In this document: piece by piece, positions 26,701-31,275 of the stretch
How positions within the stretch are numbered: position 1 is the stretch's first letter
Layout of the letters: each line of letters opens with the position of its first letter
Origin: a virus
Virus record (IMG/VR): IMGVR_UViG_3300046559_000586
Span: 1-40,389 of that record
DNA length: 40,389 bases
Reading direction: 5' to 3' (one strand)
Position numbers and translations under genes: made by a program
Notes under the pieces: model-generated
What the model saw: only the letters and a program-made list of their open reading frames with translations
What the model was told of the DNA's origin: nothing
The model's database searches: none

Positions 26701-26986
26701 AGTTCTGGTCGGAGGTGCTCGCTGAGGTTATGTCACTAATCTCAACGTTGAGCTGCGTGAAGGTCGTGATTTGCGGGCTGGAGAACTTAAGGTCGTAGCG
26801 GCCATCCGCAATGAAGAAGTCAAACCGCCCGAGGTTATCTGCGACTAGCGGGTTCGCTTTAGGTGTGAAGCCCTCGTCAAAGTAGATTAAGGCTGGGGTA
26901 GTTGTGCCCGCAAGGTACACATTGATGGTGACGCCTGCGATGGCGCGTCCACGCTGATTCTGGCAAACATCATAATAATGCTTCAA
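20717..26986 (-). CDS. Giant multidomain tail fibre / tailspike (2089 aa)
   Basis: Residues 1-85 form a head-binding domain of a common phage type (YYDVCQNQRGRAIAGVTINV, later ADGRYDLKF). A beta domain (~160-245) and a Gly-rich hinge follow. DVTMFGVRA (~295) is the usual entry to a beta-helix, here with two fibronectin-like inserts (ITWPEVTGAVKYYVYG; VTWPAVPGAIGYDFAE). FFPATGNNSLVYETNSALQM and GIYFRMLPQGLQATFEKVYA belong to the helix body. Two related jelly-roll-like modules lie near ~1150-1330 and ~1410-1580 (each with DQYA and GVGVRLSG/DACVRMQT strands). Shaft repeats and a C-terminal domain of recurrent fibre type (RVMLTSTYTNATTTASNITG... GSFCVVS) end it. It starts at TTG 26986 after AAAGGG. 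Likely the main receptor-binding protein. Confidence 0.82.
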   Translation of the reverse strand: MKHYYDVCQNQRGRAIAGVTINVYLAGTTTPALIYFDEGFTPKANPLVADNLGRFDFFIADGRYDLKFSSPQITTFTQLNVEISDITSASTSDQNWSTEIVGFQNQASVATPAAGSANVYSKPDKFMYWKDDAGNEHQMGGQGAILPNTPLAFSSTPSFNADKNTSYSMTLTANVTSSTVTGSPVNGQLLSLTLTENSTGGFTFVFPANFVFDPNFVFNTVANSVNELTFKFDGTNWHLIANSGNSGGGGSPAGNNGDVQTRSGGGFGASGANDTGTAFNLSRDFHTKGPNPLVDVTMFGVRATNVFSLPQTTCTINAASTAMTLGAASSFINGDGIVCRGAGATTTLTTPTAPTVTPSSVTGPTGTGQTAANATGATTFQYCVVAADIGGGLSPCSAVTSVATSNALGAQTATVSSWSAAIGGNSSSVTVTTTAPHTMVAGTYIQIVNINDGSINGFWKVGSVPDNTHFVFQHADMIQFGQPAAGPLAGTTTVYYWNAVHITWPEVTGAVKYYVYGRTAGSMALIGVTTIQSSTMCTPACFSGNPGPPALVANSFDDHGAALNLNKGSGDVPDYVPLTPPVAAKNRDLVTKIVSGAGTTSIVVANAATNTVAGTVLKIDNVPNITAAMTAATTGGSIGVMFFPATGNNSLVYETNSALQMFDLSGSGVVNVQQAGQIHLGDMIYSLGGGTNGTRIHWRGEPQNQTGGTGSFTRGAYPAIVSSIASPMFYSPRITHFDHIIFNNKQPNQGYTWISDQGSGIPSSVWKDVSFITSGANDTMNIPFLFRGDSNGGADFIFTSCAFITGPGSQAPGVTTTPSFYGDGMSSPQLHYDTFLALRGIYFRMLPQGLQATFEKVYAEGCITPIVSTFMTGGSSSLSLELRGVVADTTGAPMFTYSGTQGGLARITAFTNVGSNQPFSNGPGGITVQGAGPAQAYGTTGFAPTVFNAQDGVMNTSMSTYSGWTVNAAVNVPGGLQFFVGGGQTTPTCSVSAGGSAPIQTWIFKVAPTFRNGAGVSEGVYGPQSNACVTSSGQQTVTVTWPAVPGAIGYDFAENNGLNSTFNVVNCAPNSQGGNSTTYIRNSNASVCGFPTGNPGGGVTAVSAGGVSSPAFRLLNNFTNTITPSVMTANRTQTTPDATGTFLLDTTTTTSAGLAPSPYDNFFRANGGLGANWTPFMTGVGTVSISSNAVISGSATNAVTGSIWTATPFLSDQYAEATIASVPAGSAQVGVGVRLSGTTSGQGYLCQHVATGLSLYRLIAGGEAFQATTAHNAAVGDRIRMSIVGNNYTCSVTSATGVVTSLSNTDANFPTGNPGVTFFNANGGSLTNFTAGTIPNNIAYVTTTLGEQQFNGINHFMGPTIFGNYPGVSTGSGLTNGNLYIQGGITDLSVSSGGYLCTDANKKYTTNCTTGWFDNTSNGIGNYTNVSNSVVITAGQFAGNTAAVWNAAYVNSINFSNDQYAAITLSTITAGSSEVDACVRMQTANFSGYCGGINTNSNTFFLKRVANAVTTTLASTVITPAVGDYYQITAVGSNITVNRFANGVLVNTLGPISDATYTSGKAGIGIFGNFSRGDNFEAGNIASLAKLNQEQGWTAPQHFVNGISLGNSLGTTVLLTSSGNSGVVAETSGTLTSGDIPKFDASGNVIDASIAATALVLNNAANTGTAAMTLDMSASTSAAALRVPNVAGASSTTSGVLSYDTTNKNIHTGANAVDNIVGIIPSSIAPANNDCVKWTLAAGVLTLNTAGAACGSGGGSGALSAITAAVGSNSINNGDNAQTWNWALTTAAKTAFKFTENVAATSGAGAQFLVGIATILGSTATPLNVSASLNGTQTQPTVSITPTWNTSGVVDAALLINAVNTASGAGSLLIDAQIGGTSQWKADKAGNTIQLGAASLGSSAPTCTPGSGGGSCLNEGTGPSAGANYDTLYGSSADHMLHQTLNNGPDVPVPNRVMLTSTYTNATTTASNITGLAFSVAASSNYGLVCNLYFQGSLATAGLDITITGPASPTSVFYSYDEFPTASTTQDIVASAFSTKLTGNTSITATTNFHATITMGLRNGANAGTVQVQGSATGTGTVTVQAGSFCVVS

Positions 26987-27005
26987 GCTGTCACCCTTTT
27001 TTAAG

Positions 27006-27446
27006 TTAGTGGAGGTTACTAGTGCCCGGTACGCCCTGTACTTTCTCGTACGTCCGCATCCCTCCGATGCCCAACATACCCAGCAAAACTGTCAACATGT
27101 CGCCGTTGTTTGCGACTGGCCACGTCACAGGGTGGCCCAGGAGTGTGCTCGCCCAGGTCAAGAGTGGGCCGATGATGAACTGGCTCGCGAGTGCGAAGCC
27201 GCATATCCAGCCGACTGCTGGGCGCCACCCAGCAACGAATGTACTCGTGCTGGCAGCTTCGGCTTTGTTGACCTCTAGTTGGGCGGTAACCTGGTCCAGG
27301 ATTTTGCCCTGGAGCTGCATCTGGAGCGCTTCCAGCTCGGAGCGTTTCTCTAGGGCAACTGTAGGGTCTACCTTGAAGACACCCATGATGTCTTTGAAGG
27401 CTTGGCCGATGTTACTGCCGAGGAATGTTCCTAGGTCGAATGGCAT
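27006..27446 (-). CDS. Holin, 3TM (GTA-holin-like) family
   Basis: A 146-residue protein of the three-transmembrane holin family (PF11351-like). An N-terminal amphipathic part (FLGSNIGQAFKDIMGVFKVD) and a charged coil (EKRSELEALQMQLQGKILDQ) lead to the signature FVAGWRPAVGWICGFALASQ. Hydrophobic segments lie at ~72-90, ~92-105 and ~115-133. I start it at ATG 27446 (SD GAGGGG), not at the longer reading from 27587, whose extra 47 residues are Arg/Ser-rich and overlap the endolysin gene. Located just after the GH108 gene, it forms the lysis pair and would release the muramidase across the inner membrane. Confidence 0.85.
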   Translation of the reverse strand: MPFDLGTFLGSNIGQAFKDIMGVFKVDPTVALEKRSELEALQMQLQGKILDQVTAQLEVNKAEAASTSTFVAGWRPAVGWICGFALASQFIIGPLLTWASTLLGHPVTWPVANNGDMLTVLLGMLGIGGMRTYEKVQGVPGTSNLH

Positions 27447-27459
27447 CTTAGTGTCCCCT

Positions 27460-27861
27460 CTATACGTCGTAGGTTCTGTGTAGCCAGCTCTTAAGTGCGT
27501 ACGCTTCCTGTGGCCGGACCTGAGCGGTGTGCCGGTAGCGCTGTACGCGGAGCGCTTGGAACGCCAGGAGGCTATTCCCGCAGACACCCAGAGCTTTCTG
27601 TGCGAAACCCAGCCCCTGATTCACCGCGCAGTCTAGAGCGCAATTCGCTAGGAGCTGGTCCTCGACGCTGTCGAAGCGCCAGTAGGATGTCCGTAGGATT
27701 TCGCTGGCAGCTTCCTTGGTGAGCGCCTTGATGTCCACGTCCGGGTGGTAGCGCTTCGTGATGCCGAAGTTCGTCTCGCCACCGGGGTCCCCAGGCAGTC
27801 CAGCGCTGTAGCCGCCTTCATGCTCTAGGACTTTCCCGATAGCGAGTTCGAACAGGGCCAT
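27460..27861 (-). CDS. GH108 N-acetylmuramidase endolysin
   Basis: A 133-residue lysozyme-like enzyme of glycoside hydrolase family 108, which cuts the MurNAc-GlcNAc bond of peptidoglycan. The family signature is HEGGYSAGLPGDPGGETNFG (residues 14-33) with catalytic Glu15. YHPDVDIKALTKEAASEILR and the helix LLANCALDCAVNQGLG follow. The usual C-terminal PG_binding_3 extension is reduced. There is no signal peptide, so it depends on the holin gene immediately downstream. It starts at ATG 27861, seven bases after the upstream stop, with a weak SD. Endolysin precedes holin in transcription order. Confidence 0.92.
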   Translation of the reverse strand: MALFELAIGKVLEHEGGYSAGLPGDPGGETNFGITKRYHPDVDIKALTKEAASEILRTSYWRFDSVEDQLLANCALDCAVNQGLGFAQKALGVCGNSLLAFQALRVQRYRHTAQVRPQEAYALKSWLHRTYDV

Positions 27862-27867
27862 TTTAGG

Positions 27868-28212
27868 TTAGTTGTTTCCTGGGACCTGGCTCAGCGAGGT
27901 CAAGTCTGCCTGCGGACGCATCAAGCGCACGTTATACGCTGCGAAGCGCGCAAGCCGCTCATTCAGGGCAGCTGCTACGTCCGGATGGACGAGGTGCTTC
28001 CCCGGCTTGAAGTCTGGCTCTGCTCCGGTTCCGTTCAGCCAGATGCCCTTGAAAACGTAATCGTAGGGGTCCTTGCTGGGGATTTCGACCCACTGGAAAC
28101 CCGCTTCGAGCTTCTCAGCTTCGCTGGCTGTCTTCCAGTTAGCGGAGTTGTAGGGCTGCACTACAGCGTCCTTTGCTGTGGGTGTCTTAGAGAGTGCGTC
28201 AGTCGTTGCCAT
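27868..28212 (-). CDS. Hypothetical protein, 114 aa, between phosphatase and endolysin
   Basis: I do not recognise it. It is soluble, with an N-terminal polar stretch, the Trp/Tyr-rich sequence FQWVEIPSKDPYDYVFKGIW (~38-57), and a basic helix (AAALNERLARFAAYNVRLMR). There is no membrane segment or Cys. The ATG at 28212 overlaps the stop of the histidine phosphatase gene (TAATG), so it is translated with it, and it ends just before the endolysin. A virion accessory or lysis-related role is equally possible. Confidence 0.75.
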   Translation of the reverse strand: MATTDALSKTPTAKDAVVQPYNSANWKTASEAEKLEAGFQWVEIPSKDPYDYVFKGIWLNGTGAEPDFKPGKHLVHPDVAAALNERLARFAAYNVRLMRPQADLTSLSQVPGNN

Positions 28213-28934
28213 TAAATATCCTTCTGCAGGTGCCCGTTGTCGTACGGTATCTGGACAATCCTGCCATTCTGTATTGAGAGGGCCATCACCCCGCTTGGCG
28301 GTACGCTGCTAGCTTGGATGAGTGCCTTTGGGTCCTTCTTACCACTGAGCCATGCTTCAAGGGTGGCGATGTTACGGCTGTGGGTAACGCCGGCTACTAC
28401 GCCACTCGGGCTGCTCATAGCCCGTTGAACTAAATCCTGGAATCCGCTGCGCCAGCGGTTCTCGAACTCACTGAAGGATTCCCCACCGGGGACCTTCGAG
28501 TTTGGCGCTTTAACATGCCCTTCGAGGTCATCTTTGACGTCTGAAAGCTTCATCCCTGTGTACTCACCGTAGTTCCAGTCGCGGAGACCACGATTGCTCT
28601 CGACGGGTGCGAACCACTGATTTCCTAGAACTTCGGCTGTCTGCTCAGCTCTAGTAAGGTCACTGCTAACCACTTCTGAAACTGGGAGGTTTGAGAGAGC
28701 TGAAGCAGTACGTAGAGTATCAGCTCGGCCCTTCTCGCTAACGTCCACATCCGCCCACCCACGAACTCTATTAGACTTATTAAGGTCTGTTTCGCCATGG
28801 CGGATTAGGAGCACTGTAGGGAAGTTCTGTTGAGACTGCGAGGGCGCACTGGGCTGTGCGCCCCCTTGGTCAGGAGACTGACTAGAAGAATCACTCCGCG
28901 AAGCGGTGCCCGTGAAATTCCTAGTCTCACTCAT
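28212..28934 (-). CDS. Histidine phosphatase superfamily protein following the capsid gene
   Basis: A 240-residue branch-1 histidine phosphatase. An N-terminal Ser/Gln/Pro-rich linker (residues ~1-38) precedes VLLIRHGETDLN with R45-H46-G47. RVRGWADVDVSEKG, SSDLTRAEQTAEVLG, LRDWNYGEYTG, GGESFSEFENRW and the second catalytic His in VAGVTHSRN follow. The catalytic core looks intact. The LRDWNYG and SDVKDDL motifs parallel those of the phosphatase at 15919-16521, suggesting paralogy. Its ATG overlaps the capsid stop (TAATG), so it is translated from the capsid message, unusual for an enzyme. The disordered leader could tether it to virions. The substrate is unknown. Confidence 0.9.
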   Translation of the reverse strand: MSETRNFTGTASRSDSSSQSPDQGGAQPSAPSQSQQNFPTVLLIRHGETDLNKSNRVRGWADVDVSEKGRADTLRTASALSNLPVSEVVSSDLTRAEQTAEVLGNQWFAPVESNRGLRDWNYGEYTGMKLSDVKDDLEGHVKAPNSKVPGGESFSEFENRWRSGFQDLVQRAMSSPSGVVAGVTHSRNIATLEAWLSGKKDPKALIQASSVPPSGVMALSIQNGRIVQIPYDNGHLQKDI

Positions 28935-29950
28935 TAGTTGTTGACGCTGTTTGCGCCGCTAGAACGGACCCGGCGAATCCAGGTCTGGTTCGTGATAATC
29001 GCTTTGAAAGCGAACTTCCAACCAATCTTGCGGTTTTGCTGCAAGGGGTCAGACTGTCCGCCAGGGGCGATTACGTAGACGCGCAGGTTCTGGAGGTCGC
29101 TGATTTGGTACGCGAAGCGGCCCAAAGCAAACGAACTGTACACCAGGTTAGTGGCGCCAACCGTAGCTTGCGAGCTAGCTGCGAACGCTGGAGCGTTCGA
29201 ACGCACGACGCGGAATCCGCCGAGGCGGCCCATTTCGCCGTTCCAGATAGCTTCCGGCTGGTTGAACTGGTGAGACGCCTTGAAGTCAGGGTCGTTCAGC
29301 ATACTTGCGTATGGCTGAGGACTCGTCAGGAAGACGTACTCTCCGCCCTCGAAGGGGCGGGCACCGTTGGAGTTCAGAGCCGCGTCGAGTGCAACGAGGT
29401 CTTTGTAGCCCACAGTGTCGCTGGCAACGAGGTTGATGTCGCCGGCTTTGGCGTTCGGACGGTACTGGTTAACAGCCGCGTCCAGGACGTTGTAAATCAG
29501 TTGGTCATAGACTTCCGCAGCTTGAAGACCGAGCACGTAGATTGTGCGCTCGATGATGTTATGGCGGGCAGTCAGCTCAGCCAAATCCGAAATCCGGATG
29601 ACTGTGCCGTACTGTTCCATGATGGCTTCAAACTGGTTAGTGGTGATACCAATCGAATCCGGGGGTACGCCCTGGGTCAACTGGGTAGGAGTGGCAGAGA
29701 CAGCGAGCTTCTCTTCGCGAACGAACCGAATCGTCAAGGACGAATTGGAGGGCAGAGGAATCTTCTCACCGAACTGGTCAGTGATTGTATTCAACTCTGC
29801 TACTTCGAGAAGACGAGCGCTCATGAACGTAATCAGTTCCGCTGCGGTGTTGCCGGCTGCGCCGACAGTTCCGCTGGTAACTGTGATAACGTCCGCTGCC
29901 AACCCAAGAATGGCCAGAAACAGGCCATTGATTTTTTCAAGGAACTTCAT
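28934..29950 (-). CDS. Major capsid protein, N4-gp56-like HK97 fold
   Basis: A 338-residue protein with the pattern of the N4-gp56 family of major capsid proteins. NTAAELITFMSARLLEVAEL and the strand SLTIRFVREEKLAVS give the N-arm and E-loop region, followed by the helical spine (VIRISDLAELTARHNIIERT, LGLQAAEVYDQLIYNVLDAA) and P-domain strands. GRLGGFRVVRSNAPAF and ALGRFAYQISDLQNLRVYVI form the A-domain, with KIGWKFAFKAIITNQTWIRR near the end. It starts at ATG 29950 with SD AGAGGAAG. An unusual hydrophobic leader (residues ~9-24) precedes the conserved part. It lies after the scaffold candidate, as expected. Confidence 0.88.
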   Translation of the reverse strand: MKFLEKINGLFLAILGLAADVITVTSGTVGAAGNTAAELITFMSARLLEVAELNTITDQFGEKIPLPSNSSLTIRFVREEKLAVSATPTQLTQGVPPDSIGITTNQFEAIMEQYGTVIRISDLAELTARHNIIERTIYVLGLQAAEVYDQLIYNVLDAAVNQYRPNAKAGDINLVASDTVGYKDLVALDAALNSNGARPFEGGEYVFLTSPQPYASMLNDPDFKASHQFNQPEAIWNGEMGRLGGFRVVRSNAPAFAASSQATVGATNLVYSSFALGRFAYQISDLQNLRVYVIAPGGQSDPLQQNRKIGWKFAFKAIITNQTWIRRVRSSGANSVNN

Positions 29951-29965
29951 TTGCTTCCTCTTGGA

Positions 29966-29987
29966 AAGAAACCCGTCAGGGTTTCTT
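29966..29987 (-). promoter_or_regulatory. 9-bp hairpin in the scaffold-capsid junction
   Basis: On the minus strand AAGAAACCC-TGAC-GGGTTTCTT is a perfect 9-bp stem with a four-base loop, followed by TCC. Its 5' base overlaps the scaffold stop codon, and it ends about 15 bases before the capsid ATG, just upstream of the SD. It lacks a strong T-run, so it is more likely a leaky attenuator or an mRNA processing/stability element than a full terminator. Placement ahead of the most abundant virion protein suggests it helps set the capsid-to-scaffold expression ratio (inference). Confidence 0.6.
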
Positions 29988-30855
29988 AGAGGCCGACGTC
30001 TCCAAATTTGGTATCTAGGGCCGCTCCCTGGCGCTCCCGGAACTGCTTAAGGAACTCTTGACGTGCGGCACGATTAGTAAGAATCTGCTCACGGCTGAAG
30101 GTTCCGTTGTTAGTCGGAAGGTTGTTAGGGATTGGCGTTGGGGTGCCCGACTGGAGGGTGGGCCTTGTTGGTGTTGGAGCTGGGGCACTGGAACGGGCAG
30201 CTTGGGCTTGGAGTTCATTCACATGTTCAGCCGCGTACGCACGGTAGGCCAGCCTATAGAACTCTTCTAGTTGGCCTGCAAGACGCGGGTCTGATTTTGA
30301 GGCTCGGATAGCATCAGCTAAGCGCGGGAACTGCTCTAAAGTTCTCGTGTAGTCTGGGCTATGCAGCCACTGCCGGAAGTCTTTGGCTTCCGACTCTACC
30401 TTGTTGATTGCCTGTTCTTCGTAGACACCTGTGAGTGCCGGTGCAAACTGAGCTAAAGTTGCAGATTGGAACTCCGCCAGCGCATCCATGTACCCAGTTT
30501 CGTCACCCTTTTGGGCGGCTTCTGCTAGGCGCTTGAACATCGTCTTGCGGTAGTCCTCAGCGGGCAGCGTTGTCGCTGGAGCCACTGGAGCCTGCTGCTT
30601 CAGCTGAGCGAGCTCAGCCTTAAGGCGTTCTACAGTTCGGTCCTTCTCCTCTGTTCCACGGACCGCTTCCTCTAATGATTTATAAGACGTAGTGCCAGTC
30701 TTAAGGAAGTACTCAGGTTGTGTCTGTTGTGCAGACGCCGGAGCGCCGGAGTTCTGCCCTTGTGGGGCTGTCTCCGGATTTGGGAACAGCTCGTCTAACG
30801 TAAGACCGCCATCGGGTGGATTCCACCCTAGTTGGTCTGTTTGTTCGTTGCTCAT
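29986..30855 (-). CDS. Putative scaffolding protein (289 aa)
   Basis: An acidic/Gln-rich helical protein with no fold-specific enzyme motif. A disordered N-terminus is followed by LKTGTTSYKSLEEAVRGTEE and a coiled coil (KDRTVERLKAELAQLKQQAP, ~70-90). A helical centre (KTMFKRLAEAAQKGDETGYM onward) leads to a Pro/Thr/Ala linker (SSAPAPTPTRPTLQSGTPTP) and a basic helical C-terminus (AARQEFLKQFRERQG) that would contact capsid protein. Composition, coiled coil and position directly before the capsid gene fit a scaffold. It starts at ATG 30855 with AAGGAGAAAGG upstream. Scaffolds are hard to confirm by sequence. Confidence 0.7.
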   Translation of the reverse strand: MSNEQTDQLGWNPPDGGLTLDELFPNPETAPQGQNSGAPASAQQTQPEYFLKTGTTSYKSLEEAVRGTEEKDRTVERLKAELAQLKQQAPVAPATTLPAEDYRKTMFKRLAEAAQKGDETGYMDALAEFQSATLAQFAPALTGVYEEQAINKVESEAKDFRQWLHSPDYTRTLEQFPRLADAIRASKSDPRLAGQLEEFYRLAYRAYAAEHVNELQAQAARSSAPAPTPTRPTLQSGTPTPIPNNLPTNNGTFSREQILTNRAARQEFLKQFRERQGAALDTKFGDVGL

Positions 30856-30858
30856 TCT

Positions 30859-31275
30859 CTACCTTTCTCCTTGTGGGAGTCCTGCATTTTCAGGTGTTGT
30901 CACCTGAGAGCTCCTCCCGACCACATCAATTTGGCCGAGTATCTGCTCAAAAGCTTGTTGTTCGAAGCTGGTGGCTTGGCGCTCAACGGGCCGATTCTTC
31001 ACAGCTAGGGCCTGTTCGAGCTGGGTCTTGAGCCAGTTACACCAGTTTGCGCCAGACTGAAGGAACTCAAAGTCCTCTTTCGTCTTGTGGCGAGTCTTCT
31101 CTAGGGCGTCCTTCAGAGCGAAGCGCTCTGCAGCCAGTTTGGCGAGGAGCCACTGGAACCCTGGGTGGTGCTCTAGGGTGCTCACGGCGGCTGCAGCTGC
31201 TGCGTCTAGCACGGGGACCTGCCCGCGCTCAATCTCTACTATGTGGAACTGTGAAACTTTCTTACTCCCCGCCAT
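30859..31275 (-). CDS. Hypothetical virion assembly protein, 138 aa
   Basis: I do not recognise it. It is mostly helical: an Ala-rich segment (VLDAAAAAAVSTLEHHPGFQ), then ALKDALEKTRHKTKEDFEFL with coiled-coil character, LQSGANWCNWLKTQLEQALA, and a polar tail ending GLPQGER. Its ATG (31275) overlaps the end of the portal gene by 14 bases, and it ends three bases before the scaffold start. Short helical proteins in this slot are common in podoviruses and may be minor head or scaffold-assisting factors; this is inference from position. Confidence 0.75.
   Translation of the reverse strand: MAGSKKVSQFHIVEIERGQVPVLDAAAAAAVSTLEHHPGFQWLLAKLAAERFALKDALEKTRHKTKEDFEFLQSGANWCNWLKTQLEQALAVKNRPVERQATSFEQQAFEQILGQIDVVGRSSQVTTPENAGLPQGER

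Noticed and set aside
27447-27587. 47-residue N-terminal extension of the holin
   Set aside because: It overlaps the endolysin gene and is Arg/Ser-rich; ATG 27446 has the SD GAGGGG and matches the family N-terminus.
29036-29989. 317-residue plus-strand frame opposite the capsid gene
   Set aside because: The antisense frame mirrors the codon pattern of the capsid gene; there is no good SD, no family pattern, and it conflicts with a clear capsid protein.
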